Origin: Microglena sp. YARC
Lineage: Eukaryota; Chlorophyta; Chlorophyceae; Chlamydomonadales; Chlamydomonadaceae
Assembly (NCBI GenBank): GCA_022414725.1
Contig: CM039462.1
Coordinates: 43,929,053 to 43,993,052 of the forward strand
Reading direction: 5' to 3'
Length of the DNA stretch: 64,000 bases
Position 1 is the first letter of the stretch. Each line of letters opens with the position of its first letter. A program made the position numbers and the translations under genes. The notes beneath the pieces are model-generated. The model worked only from the letters and a program-made list of their open reading frames with translations, had not been told where the DNA came from and searched no databases. Below are positions 53,301 through 63,837 of the stretch, piece by piece.

Positions 53301-56035
53301 GTGTTTGTGGGTGTGAGTTTGTGGGGTGTAGGTTTGGCTTGCAGGGCCATGTGGAGAGGGGAAAGAACATTTTTGATCAGTGCTTGGATGGTATCTTTTG
53401 GTGACTGATTTGGATTAATGGATGCTCATGACAGTCAGCATGATTTCTATTAGGATACAGGGTTCAAAACGATGACAGCCATGTGATGTATTGAATAAGG
53501 TCAAATACCTGTATGCACTGGTTGCTTTAGACTTGGCGACAGCCCTGAATTGTGCCATTACTTCATCAAGTCCTATGCTGTGATTGCTGTCCAACTCAAG
53601 TTCACCATCCTTGGATAAGCCAAAGTTCATTGATGAGTGTCTTCCCATCTTGTACAAAATTCTGCAAGCACAACACAGAGCCTTGTTATTGAATGTTATG
53701 GGCATCAGCTCTTGCTCTCATGCATGAGTACTGAGTACTGAGTAAATATTGATGGTGTCATTTGTGGTGTTGTATGCTGGTGGTGGGGGGCTGGTAAGTC
53801 TGTGTTTTTGTATAAGATTGCTTGAGCGGGTGGGTGGGTGGGTGGGTGGGTGGGTGGGTGGGTGGGTGGGTGGCATTTGCATAAAACATTCGAGGTGTGC
53901 CTTGATGTTAAGAGAGTGGCCTTGACATGCACATATATGAATACTCCAAATGTATTGCATATCATTATATGGATTTGGTGCGTGTTGTTCCATACGCATG
54001 CATGGAATGTTTAAAATATTGACGTGTGAGTTGGTGTGTGTAAGTGAGAGTCAGTGGGTGTTTGTCTGGTGATGGGCGAGAATGGCAAGTACTCCCAATT
54101 ACACACACAGACTGGAGCAGTATACCTAATGCACTCGCGACATCAAAATACTGAGCGGGTGTATATGTTGAAAATTGCAAGGCAATATGTATTACTTTAC
54201 TGATCCTGAGGATCCTATCACGTGATTTCAGTAATTAGATATAATTCCTGGAATCATCTAATGACTGGAAACGGATAAGGAATCTGTCCCAAACTGGATA
54301 ATAAATAATTATCTGTCCCAAAAACAGAAGTACTTGAGCGGAAACAATCTGAAGTACAAAGAGATGCACAGACTTCCATGAACAAAACGAATCAAACTTG
54401 ATTGAGCACTGTCAGCATCATTGAGCATTGTCCCCATCCTCAGCACTGCAAAACCTGAAAATATGGAATATTGGTAATCACCGGGATTTGTCAACGCTCC
54501 ACAATTTGGCCTGAGGACCGAAAACTAGGCATTTGGGGAAAGCCCTTTTCCCAAATGGTTTCCCCACTTTTTCTGACCCATACCATACAGTTCCTCTAAT
54601 TAGTCTTAATTTTTGAGGTCGGGGAAGTCCCTCTCCATGTCTATTTGGATACCTATGGAACACACATGCATTGTGAGGACAAAACCGTACCTGTCTACTG
54701 CTCTAGCAGCCTCCTCTGGTGTGGGGTAAGTTGATGTATAGAGATAGCTCCTCCGAATGATCTCAGGGAGCTCAAGTCGAGCCATGTCATTGAGATGCAC
54801 TTTTCCCATCCATTTATCTCTGTTTGCTACAACATGTTTAAACCTTTCAGACTCCATGATCATAATATTCTGTGGGGAGATTATTCTTCACTATCATCCA
54901 TAGGATGCATGGAATAGCTGTCGGCAATCATGAGGACGGCTGCGTGCCAGTATCGTCACAGTGCATCCCCCAAGCACTGCTCACTATCCTGGGTAGGGGC
55001 ACAAAAGGGACGGTTTGAAAATCTAGTTGGACGCCCATGTAGACTGTAGGGTACTTGTCGAGACTTGGGAGTCGGGAGGCAGGATAGTGCTGGTGAAACG
55101 TTAAGTGGCGAAACGTTAAGTGGGACGCAAGATTGGGATGACGATTAGCGAGCAACATAATCAGCTGTTGGCGTGATCCATTTGTCGAGTGCGGCTTGAA
55201 GACAGGCAGTTATGGCGTGGGCGGGCGTGGGCTCGAGGACCTGGTTTGGCGAACCCTCTGGGCGCCTCAGGGCCAAGTCGGGCCAAGTGGTCGCCCTCTT
55301 CTAGAGGGCCCTCTGCCCTCTTCCTCCTGGCGCCTGTCGCACGGTTTGTTCTTATCATCTTGTATCAGCAGCTTCGAGGCAGCTCCTTGAGACAGCTACT
55401 GTGCATCACCTCACTATAACAGCAGTTCTGGACTGCTGATTGTGTCAGCTGCAAGGTGCAGTGCAGTGGTGCACTAGGTTTCGCTAGGTACATGCAAGCT
55501 GGGGAGCTCCTAAGAAGCTGTTGCTTGTAGCCTGCTTGTTGCTGCAAATGAAAGCTTTTGTACGTGACCAGGTTCCAAACCTGTCATTTGTGGATCATAT
55601 GGTGCCGACAAATTGTAGGAGAGGTACGTAAGGAAGTGCACCAGGGTAATTCAATATTACTTTTGAGCGCTGACTTTCTGACACCCTCTGCGCCTTAAGC
55701 GCAGTTTTTTGCAATCCCTTGTGGGCGCTGCAAGCAAGTTTTGCGCTTTTTGCACAACAAAGCGCAGTTTTTTTTTTTGTTTTCAAGTGTGCTGAAGCGC
55801 TGGCCAATTTGGCCTTTAGAAGTACCCTGAAGTGCATAAACATGATGCGTAATTTGTGGTGGCCTAAATAAGAGCTGTGACAAGCAGCCTTTATTTGGAG
55901 GATGGGGCCTTGTGACCAGCAGGTTTAAAAAATCTTAGAGTATCATTTCAACAAAATCCAGAAGATTTACATCACAATTTCTCTGGTAGCTACATGGGTG
56001 CATCTCACGCACGCATGTACGTGCTGAGTGTACAA

Positions 56036-56116
<81 letters not shown>

Positions 56117-59100
56117 TAGTTGTTACAGTCCAAGGGTAGACCAAATAGGCTTACGCTCGCATAGAGATTATTTAGAGCCGCCCTCATCCTGTCCGCACTT
56201 ATCAAGGGCAGGCTACACAACCCATATCAACATAACAGCTGGCCACAAGGGTGCATCCGCTTTTTAATGTCAAGGTGTAGGCCGAAAACGTAATGCACTG
56301 AGTGCACTAGCGCATCAACATATTTATAATGGTCGCTCTAGTCCTGGTCTTGCATATCCACTCCTGTATCATGTAAGATGGGTTTAGAGGTTCATCTATC
56401 ATGGATGCATGCACTGAGTGCACCAGCGCATCAACATATTTATAATGGTCGCTCTAGTCCTGGTCTTGCATATCCACTCCTGCATCATGTAAGATGGGTT
56501 TAGAAGTTCATCTATCATGGATGCATGCACTGAGTGCACTAGCGCATCCCGAGATTATGAATCGCCGCCATCATCCTGTTCATATGCACCAATCACGTGA
56601 TGCAGAACTTTCTCACCTATCCCCCCAGTCAATATTACATGCTTTAACTATATATGGCAGCTTCTAGCCAGCTAGCCACTTAGGTTGGGCTTGTTGCTGA
56701 TTGACTGTGCCAATCATGCAGCTATCTAGTGTAAATTACCAATATAAATTACATTTCATTACACCTGCAAACTTGGGGTTCGACCAAGTGGCCGGGGATC
56801 TGGCTAGAAGTTGCTGTGCGCAGCGATAACAAGAAGCAGTGCTGTCAATACCATGAATACTCTAAGGATCCCCATCCTGTCCCTGGCACCTATAACATAA
56901 ATGAAAATTCAAAGACATGGGAATCAACAGGGGGATTGGCTTGGCCTCCTCCAGCCTGTGCCTGGAAGAAGGGGAGGTCCAGCACCTCCTCCAAGCACTC
57001 CTCCAAAGGCACGGTGCACACCTGCAGTAGTAGGCTGTGAATGAGGGGGAGATACATTAGTGGATGGGGGATGAAGGCAGAGATGGGGAGGGGTATCATC
57101 ACATCCTCAAAAATAAAATGTGCACACAACTTGTTTGCTAACCCTGGGCTGTCCTTAATGTACACACACATTTAAGGTTTGGCAAGTTCCTTCAGCATAT
57201 ATACCCCTGGCTACCCCTAGGGCCCTGGGCTTGGACATTCACACACACATGTGGAGTCATGAATCTGACCTTAGGCAAAAAGAGAAAATAAAAACTCACA
57301 ATGAAGGTACATGAAAACAAGGCACAGAACGACAATGAAGGTACAGAACGACAATGAAGGCACAGAACGACAATGAAGGCACAGAACGACAATGAAGGTA
57401 TCATGAAAAAGCCCCAATCTGTCTTAATTCTTTAGGCCCAACCTACCTTGATGCAAGGAGAGGGATCACTTGGCGACCACTGTACTATGGTGCCAGGTGG
57501 ACTAGGCAATACGCGCTGCCCTGGACATGGCGGTAGGATGCTGCATCTTTGTCAGAATCCTGCCGGCCTGGGTTTAGCCCCTGTACTGAATCACCAGGTA
57601 GACCAGGCACTACTCCTCCCACATGGGCTAGGCTGGGGGTACTATCTGTGGGGTCTGCCTGCTTGGGTTGGGCCCCTTGGCAACGCCAGGTATACCAGGC
57701 AATATATATCCCTCACAGCCTAGGTCGGGGACAGCTTCATAAGGAGGGTACCAGCCTGAGATGGGCTCCTGCTCTTTCATTTTTGGGCTACGCATGGCAG
57801 CATCCAACCAGCTCCAACAGACTGCCAGCAGGCAGGCACGCCGTTTAGTCCGACGCTTTCAGTTGCATTGAAAGGCCTGTAATGACAACTTTCAGACGCA
57901 CTAGCTAGCTTCAGGTTTAGTCCAAGGACGGAGGAAATTAGCTGCCTAGAAGCTGCTACGGGTAACCCAAATATGAAACAGTGGCGCATGCCACTAAGGA
58001 GTGTTCTGTATCGAGGGGATTCTCACCCAAGGAGGTGGATATAGCAGTGTTTCTACCACCCATGGACCTGTACAAGTCTTCAAATTGTCTAATCGGCTTA
58101 GCATGCTCTCTGCTTTCCAGGGGTATCGCATAGGGGGACATGGAATTGGGTGACGGTGAGTATAATATGCCAGATGACTCTAGGGGCGCATCTATTGTGC
58201 ATGCACACATGTACTGGCTTCACTAGCGCATCAACAGATTGTTACTGTTTTCCCATATCCTGTCCGTGTGTTTCAAGTTAGTGTGCTAGTGCATCAAGAT
58301 ATTGCAAATGATTGTTCTATCACTGTTTATTTTGGGACGACGCATGGCAGCTTCCAGCCAGCTCCATTAGCCAGCCGCTGGGTTGAGCCCCAAGCCTGCA
58401 GCTGCATTAGAATGCCTATCATGTCGCTTTAACACCTCACTAATACCAGTCAAGCCCCCCCCCCCCCTCCCTCACCCTGCTCTCACCAGCGCACCCACCC
58501 ACTGGACACAGGCTGTAAAGATGCACTAGCTAGCTTTATCTTTGGCCAAAGGACAGGAAAAAGGGAGCTGCCTAGAAGCTGGTACTCATACCTACACAAA
58601 AAATGCGTCCTAGTATTGCCCGTACATGTCAAGAGTACCACAGAGATCTCCCCTCAACATAGTAGATTGCTCTAGGGGTGAATCTTTCATGGATGCATGC
58701 AAGCATGCATGCATGCACTGAGTGTATAACCAAATCAATATATTGTCAATGGTTCCCCTTATCCTGTCCGTACGTATCATGCAATGCATCAAGAAACTGA
58801 CAATGATCGCCCTCATAATGTCCAGAAGTGTCATGAACATGATATGAAACTGAGAATTTCCCTGAACACAATAGAAGGCCAAAGCTATCTGCAATGCATG
58901 CACTGAGGTTACTAGTGCAACAGTGTATACATTGATATTGCTTGCCCTAGTCCTGGCCGTATGCACCAAGAGCATGATAGATACGGACGCTAAGTATGCT
59001 CCCTGGTTTTACATGGGGGGACCTCGAACTGGAATATGGTGAGCAGCCCAGAGTTGGCTGAAAAACCATGAAACAATCAAATCCAATATAAACGACGGCA

Positions 59101-62100
59101 TTGGGATGGTCATACTAAGCTAAGGCGATACTGTAAATATAGCGAACACACTAGGTAACACCATTTTTTTCACTCAAGTGATTACTTAACCAACCCCAGC
59201 AAAGTGATAAGCTTTTCATTTATTCACCATTATGACATTAAGCGCATTATTATTGCCCGTCTGTCCTGAGGTGGCATCATCACTTTGTGGCCCCTATTAT
59301 CGTCTACATTAGAAGCAGCACACACTTTGACATGAGCATACTAACCCCCCACAGTCAATGGAATATGTCCATCTGTCAGCAAGATACAGTACCAGCCACT
59401 ATTTCCACCTATTCAAGGGAGGATCATACCGTATCGTAATACATCTGTATAACCCTCAAATGTGGAGGTCAATGTCTTACTGCACTGCTGTAATCAACAG
59501 AAACATGCACTTCTCAACCTTGGCATCATTCAAGAGTAATCCATCCTGTCACAGTGCTACCTGGTTACAGCTTCCTGAGCCAGCCACTGGGATGGGTGAC
59601 ACCCAACTGCTTTTAGACAGCTGATTGGGTCAGTTTCAAGGTGCGATGTTTATTGTTAGATTGGGGTGAATAGCCAGTCAGGGGATCTGCCTAAATGCTG
59701 CTGCTCGGAGCTGAAGAGAAAAGCCCTGCCTGGTTACCTTGCCATCACTCATTTTTTTAGTTGTGAAAGAAATTTCACATCAGGTGGTGGGTCTCCCGAC
59801 ACAAACCAGCGATACCGAGGATATAGTTTGAATGGCGTTGCCACTCCTATCTACAAAAGAGGAGGCACACTTAGGGTCGGTGGGAGATACCGACCATCGG
59901 CCAAACGAACATTCACCACTCCCCTTGCTAACCACGGCAGACAAGCCCCCTGCCATGGTCGTTAGAGGCAGAGCCAAGGAGACATAACTACGTAAGTAGG
60001 AAACGACCACGAATCAAAAGCAATCCATCATGTTGCCCGGTTACCTTGCCATCACTCAAAGATAATCCATCCTGTTACGTGTTCGGTCTCACTCTTGACC
60101 TCAGCCTGTTGCATCTCGTCAGTCAAGGGGGCATTCCCTGGTGCTCCCAGCTCCATACGGGGCTGCAGTGTACTCCTGTTTGACAAGTCTAGAGGGAGGG
60201 GCATCGGGCCAGCCAGCTGTGCGTGGCTTGCACCCACACCCTGCTGAGTGTTATGACCCAACTGAGGATGGCTTGTACCCACAACTTGCTGAGTGTTACT
60301 ACCCAACTGAGCATTTGCTTGTGTTTCCATGTCCCCACATGCTACATCATTTCCTATCGCGTAGGGGCCATGTGTAGATAGTGCGCATGTTGCTGGAATC
60401 CCCATAGTACACTGCACATGCTGACTTTGAGAGTGGACAGGCTCTTGTTTTACCTGTGCGTAGGGGCCATGTGTAGATAGCATGTATGTTGCCGAATGCC
60501 CATGCTGCTGCCTGTGTGACCGCTGCAAACAGGGATTCTGGGAGTTGGGAGCTTGACTCTCTAGCCCTTGCTGCTGCTCGCTGCTGTCTACTGCTGCTGC
60601 GGTTGCTGTTGCATGGTGCCGCTGCTGCCCACCCCGAGCATGCTCTCCCTCCCCCTGGTCTCCCCCTGCTGGCTGCTCCACCTCAATTTCTCCCCCCTCC
60701 CCTCTTGGAGCGAGCCCCATCCTGGAGTGCCTGGTTGAGTAACTCCTTTTGCAGCTCAGCGATCTGCTCATCCTTACTCAGCAGCTGCTGGCGGTTAAGG
60801 TCAGTCATCTGCAGGGTAGGACAAACCGTCATTTTTGCGTATGTTCATCAAATATGTACTGCATGGATAGGCATCGTACTTAGTGGTGACCGTCCACTAT
60901 TCTGTAAAAAACAAAATCTTAAAAATCCACTATTCTGTAAAAACTTAAAAATCTAAAAAACAAATCTTAAAAACTTAAACTTAAAATCTTAAAAACTTAA
61001 AATCTTAAAAAAAATCTTTAAAAAAAATCTTAAAAACTTTAAAATCCACTATTCTGTAAAAACTTCTGTAAAAAGTTCTGGTTCGATATCTGAAGAGCTA
61101 AATGTTTTGAAAATAGGTCAGTCACCTGCAGGGTAGGACAACCAAGTTCCTGCCGCTGCGTATAAGGTACTGATAGGGAAGCTACCCATAGGCTACTTAC
61201 TGCCACATGGAATATGAAGATCATCTATCTACCTTTTAGTAACATCTGTCTATCCTATAGTAACATCTATCTGTCGCATAGTAATGTATATCTATCACAT
61301 AACATGTATGTATACATATCAAATAACACCATACATATTTTATAGTTATATCACAGTATCTGTAGCAAACCAGGCTTATCACCTTCACACCTCCTGGAAT
61401 TGCTGGTCCAGCCGGATAAAGGGCCCTAGATCTTCACTCTGCTTGAGTTTCAGTTTGTCCACCTCTTTTCTTGTCTTGGAGAGCTCCTCAGAGACCCTGG
61501 GGATGGAAAAACACAAGAATGGGATAAATAAATAGTACGCCTTGTTACGAGGAGTGAGGTTGAGGGGGCCAGCCCGTTTGCTTTCACTGGGGCCAACCAC
61601 CAATAGGGGGGGGGGGGGGGGGGGGGGGGGCTATCCTCCCCCTGGGGGAGGGTTTTGGGCCTGTTCCATGTGTCTTCTGCACGTGACAATGGAGTGGAAG
61701 GAGACAGTGGCATGGGTGTGGAGTTTGGTGCAAAGCTTGAGGGCGGCTACTCTGGAGATACCTAAGCGGGTGAGGTTGGGAAGTGCATTGATAGGTATGG
61801 TCCCTGTGGTACCCAATGTAACAACTGAGTACATCACTTCATATCCCTGATCTTTCAGAGCCTGTGATAGGGTCTTGTGTTGATTTTCCTTTTCCGCATA
61901 TTTAACCAAGTGGTTGGTGTCAGAGCAGAAGCCGACTTCAACTATGTGGTTGGGGGGACATGAGGTGGGATCGGAACATGTTTGTTGATCAAAAGGAGGT
62001 CTGGTCTGAGTTTGTCCCAGGTGGTTTGGGCCATGTTAGGGGGTTTCAGCCACGAGGGCAGCCTGTTCCCCAGTACCTCACTTGGGAGGTCCTCTAGTTT

Positions 62101-63630
62101 GCCAGCATCCATGTACATAAGTTTCCCCCCCTGTTCCCCTTTGGACACTGCTTTTTGTATTAATTTTACTGCAAGGTTATGCCGATTAATATACATCCCA
62201 GTAAAGGTTGGGTGCTTGCAGCCCGTCAGCGTGTGACTTGCCTCATCTTGGCATGTGTGACAAATGGGGCAGGTGTCTGATGAAGGTGTATGGGGGCTAC
62301 TACCATATGGCATTTTCCATCAGTAGGCCAGCTTCTTGTTCCATAGACGGCCCTACCTAGCCTCATGGATTTGAATCTTCTGCCAACAGAGGACGGATGC
62401 CTGCTGCCAGAAGTAGTGTCTAGCATGTGGGAGATGCTCAGGTGATGCTATGGTCCACATGTACATTGAGGCGTGTATGCCACGCATGTTGGTCCCCCTG
62501 TAGGAATTTTGGTGGGGAGGTTAGCCTTGACCCCCCTGGTGAGGTTCGGTGTTGCTATCCTAGGGGGCAGGGTGCCGTCAGCTGCCACCGGAGGCTGGAC
62601 AGATGGCCAGACATGGTCCATGTGAGCCACTTCTCCTACATTGTCAGTGACAGAGGTATTTCTAGGGAAGTGGGCAGCTTTCTTGGCCAGCTTATCTGCG
62701 TCCTCATTGCCATGGATACCTACATGGGACCTCACTTTGGCCAGAGAGGTGGGGGTGCCATTAAGGACTCTGGCCAACAAGAATGGGATAACAGCATTAT
62801 TTTTCTTTTCAGCTACAGGCAGCAGCTTTTCAGCTACACACAGAAGCTTCTAGGCAGATCCCTGGGCCAGCCACTAGGCAAAGCACCAATGTGTCAACAA
62901 TACAGGAAAGCTTGTATTGACAGCTTCAAGGTGCACTAGGTTGCAACTGGATTGGCTGGCTAGGCAGTGAGGGATTGACCTATAAGCTGCTACTCGTAGC
63001 TGAAGAGGAATGCTATGGATTAAACCAGTCAATCTTGACTGTTCAGGTTAGGCAAGCCCCATTTTTATATATGCCTACCCCTGGACTGGAACAGACGAAA
63101 CACACAGATACGCTGATAGTCAGGCAGTACATACATGTATATGTATATGTACATGCATGTGTGCATCCATATAAACACACATATAAACACACACATACAC
63201 ACAGATGCATCAAAATCATGTTATGCACCCATCCATGCATGCACCCTCCACCCATGTGTGGTGGGGGAACATCCCTCCAATAAGTGATGCACTTGTTGGC
63301 TGTTATTGCATTATAGGTTATATGGCACCGGGTTTGTCTTCTACTTGCTCGCCTTGAGAAATCCTTATCTTGTTTACTGCGTTCCTTGATCAATGTGGCA
63401 AAGTTTTTATACGCCACATCCAGAGACTGGCGCAGCTGCTGCACCTCCTGCTGTTGCACCTGCTGCTGCTGCACCTCCTGCTGCAGCACCTCCTGCTGCT
63501 GCACCTCCTGCTGTTGCACCTCCTGCTGCTGCACCTCCTGCTGCAGCACTCCCACATCAGAGGACAGCGGCAACCTACATCCCCCTAGGTGTAGTCGGGT
63601 ACCAGCAGTACCAGCAGCTCCTGTCGCCAT
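50358..63630 (-). CDS. Coiled-coil, Q/H-rich AP2/ERF-domain protein, six exons
   Basis: Minus strand, in gene order: 63329-63630, 61391-61496, 60079-60808, 54691-54869, 53509-53661, 50358-50517, with phases 2,0,0,2,2 matching at every join; about 542 residues. Residues ~29-62 are (L/V)QQEVQQQ heptads, then KERSKQDKDFSRRASRRQTR and more coiled coil (EELSKTRKEVDKLKLKQ; KDEQIAELQKELLNQAL). Residues ~180-375 are Q/H/G-rich with doubled STHGPYA and two VKxE sumoylation-like motifs. The AP2/ERF domain spans exons 4-5: FKHVVANRDKWMGKVHL, YPTPEEAARAVDR, then YKMGRHSSMNFGLS, matching the family's W, EEAARAYD and TNF positions. AP2 domains bind DNA, so a nuclear transcription regulator is likely. Exon 3 has one extra G in a G-run at about 60692-60697, giving a frameshift that is an assembly error or a lesion. 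An optional 35-codon exon (56917-57021) also fits. The start codon ATGGCG is the first in frame. Confidence 0.7.
50740..50985 (+). repeat. 36-bp minisatellite derived from RepA
   Basis: Units GAAGTCGGTTGGGCAAGTCC CTTAAGCCCAATATTT at 50753, 50789, 50825 and 50861, plus one at 50934. The GGGCAAGTCCCTT core is RepA in reverse. Intronic to the AP2 gene. Confidence 0.75.
50990..52015. other. Intron of the AP2 gene, no feature
   Basis: No exon or repeat recognised beyond a (CGACCA)n stretch at about 51735-51755 and a repeated GATAAxCATAATAATGCATG at about 51123 and 51393. Confidence 0.35.
52020..53345. repeat. 1.3-kb G-rich GTGTGGGG tract
   Basis: Degenerate GGGGTGTGGGGT/GGTCAGGGGTGTGG units, a poly-G run at about 53155-53180, then GTTTGTGGGTGTG. 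The G-rich strand is opposite to the sense strand of the AP2 gene, so the transcript would be C-rich. Val/Gly/Cys/Trp frames are artefacts. Confidence 0.8.
53826..53874. repeat. GGGT tetranucleotide run
   Basis: Twelve GGGT units, a strong G-quadruplex pattern, in the intron between AP2-gene exons 54691-54869 and 53509-53661. Confidence 0.85.
54870..55360. other. Intron of the AP2 gene, no feature
   Basis: No exon supported. A short duplicated AAACGTTAAGTGG at about 55096-55122 is the only repeat noted. Confidence 0.35.
55361..55533. mobile_element. RepB hairpin MITE
   Basis: ATCAGCAGCTTCGAGGCAGC at the left and GGAGCTCCTAAGAAGCTGTTGC-like right arm, inverted and diverged. Confidence 0.55.
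55642..55829. mobile_element. hAT-type MITE (RepE), copy 2
   Basis: CAGGGTAATTC ... GAAGTACCCTG, 188 bp, with 8-bp flanks AAGTGCAC (55634-55641) and AAGTGCAT (55830-55837). Highly similar to 16336-16520, including the GCGCTTTTTG and AAAGCGCAGTTTTT palindromic core. Confidence 0.8.
56039..56107. repeat. TA then GA microsatellite
   Basis: (TA)n of about 50 bp followed by (GA)n of about 24 bp; a RepA fragment follows at 56108-56148. Confidence 0.9.
56290..56560. repeat. ~130-bp tandem repeat
   Basis: ACTGAGTGCACYAGCGCATC AACATATTTATAATGGTCGC ... AGATGGGTTTAGA ... ATCATGGATGCATG, two full units and the start of a third. Diverged units recur at about 58200-58330, 58680-58770 and 58895-58990, so an array has been broken up by RepB insertions. 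Confidence 0.7.
56657..56823. mobile_element. RepB hairpin MITE
   Basis: GGCAGCTTCTAGCCAGCTAGCC and GGGGATCTGGCTAGAAGTTGC arms with ~120 bp between. Confidence 0.55.
56917..57021 (-). CDS. Possible additional 35-codon AP2-gene exon
   Basis: Minus strand; acceptor CTACTACTGCAG, then an acidic helix (VPLEECLEEVLDLPFFQAQ) and ANPPVDSH, ending before GTCTTT. Phase 0 at both edges, compatible with the join 60079 to 54869. The donor is weak, and the frame otherwise stops soon after. Could be a skipped or relic exon. Confidence 0.35.
57299..57400. repeat. 20-bp minisatellite
   Basis: Five units of ACAATGAAGGYACAGAACG. Confidence 0.8.
57790..57962. mobile_element. RepB hairpin MITE
   Basis: Left arm CGCATGGCAGCATCCAACCA, right arm AGCTGCCTAGAAGCTGCTACG. 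Confidence 0.6.
58335..58592. mobile_element. RepB hairpin MITE with internal expansion
   Basis: GACGCATGGCAGCTTCCAGC and GGGAGCTGCCTAGAAGCTGG arms. It is longer than its relatives because of a C-rich insert (about 58455-58505). Confidence 0.6.
59560..59715. mobile_element. RepB hairpin MITE
   Basis: ACAGCTTCCTGAGCCAGCCA and GGGGATCTGCCTAAATGCTG arms, diverged. Confidence 0.5.
59752..59853 (+). repeat. RepF, copy 2
   Basis: Matches 26027-26165 (AGTTGTGAAAGAAATTTC, GGGTCTCCCGAC, GGCGTTGCCACTCCT). Confidence 0.5.
60895..61085. repeat. A-rich CTTAAAAA tandem
   Basis: Degenerate AAAATCTTAAAAACTT units bounded by CCACTATTCTGTAAAAA copies on both sides, within the AP2-gene intron. Confidence 0.75.
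61108..61145 (-). repeat. Decoy acceptor of AP2-gene exon 3
   Basis: On the minus strand GTCCTACCCTGCAG then GTGACTGACCT repeats the real acceptor and exon start (GTCCTACCCTGCAG then ATGACTGACCT, ending 60808) about 315 bases earlier in the transcript. Confidence 0.7.
61513..62785 (-). pseudogene. LINE 3' half: RNase H, zinc motif and tail
   Basis: Minus strand. RNase H end (KVRSHVGIHGNEDADKLAKK, about 62680-62740), then a C-terminal zinc-type motif (CPICHTCQDEASHTLTGC, about 62215-62270), then a conserved C-terminal segment (EKENQHKTLSQALKDQGYEV), ending in a TTTA-type tail near 61513. The frame is broken between the pieces and by a poly-G run (about 61606-61632). No RT domain remains; a RepB MITE lies at the truncated 5' end. 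Same orientation as the host AP2 gene, inside its first intron. Confidence 0.8.
62805..63005. mobile_element. RepB hairpin MITE
   Basis: CAGAAGCTTCTAGGCAGATC and GGGATTGACCTATAAGCTGC arms; the outer TTTTCAGCTAC / GTAGCTGAAGA pair extends them. Confidence 0.6.
63042..63090 (-). repeat. RepA fragment
   Basis: GGTTAGGCAAGCCCCATTTT then GCCTACCCCTGGACTGGAAC; followed by CA-rich microsatellite to about 63205. Confidence 0.5.
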
Positions 63631-63837
63631 AGTGCCTGCACGTGCGTTAAAAGTGTATGCAGTACCAGTCAATGAGACATGTAGCGTTTATGTGTTTGCT
63701 TGTTTGTTTTATGTGACGTGTTTTGTTTGTTTGTCTTGTTCATGAGCCCCCCCCCTGGCATAACCACCCACCACCTGCGGGTGGGTGTCCACCTCATGTG
63801 TGACCACCCACCACCTGTGTGCCCACAACCAGTGCTT

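Noticed and set aside
54309..54494. An extra AP2-gene exon reading SAEDGDNAQ
   Set aside because: It fits the phase but hits a stop within 15 codons; joining 54691 directly to 53661 continues the AP2 domain without a stop.
63393..63632. Plus-strand Ala/Pro-rich protein
   Set aside because: It is the complement of the minus-strand QQEV coiled-coil exon of the AP2 gene.
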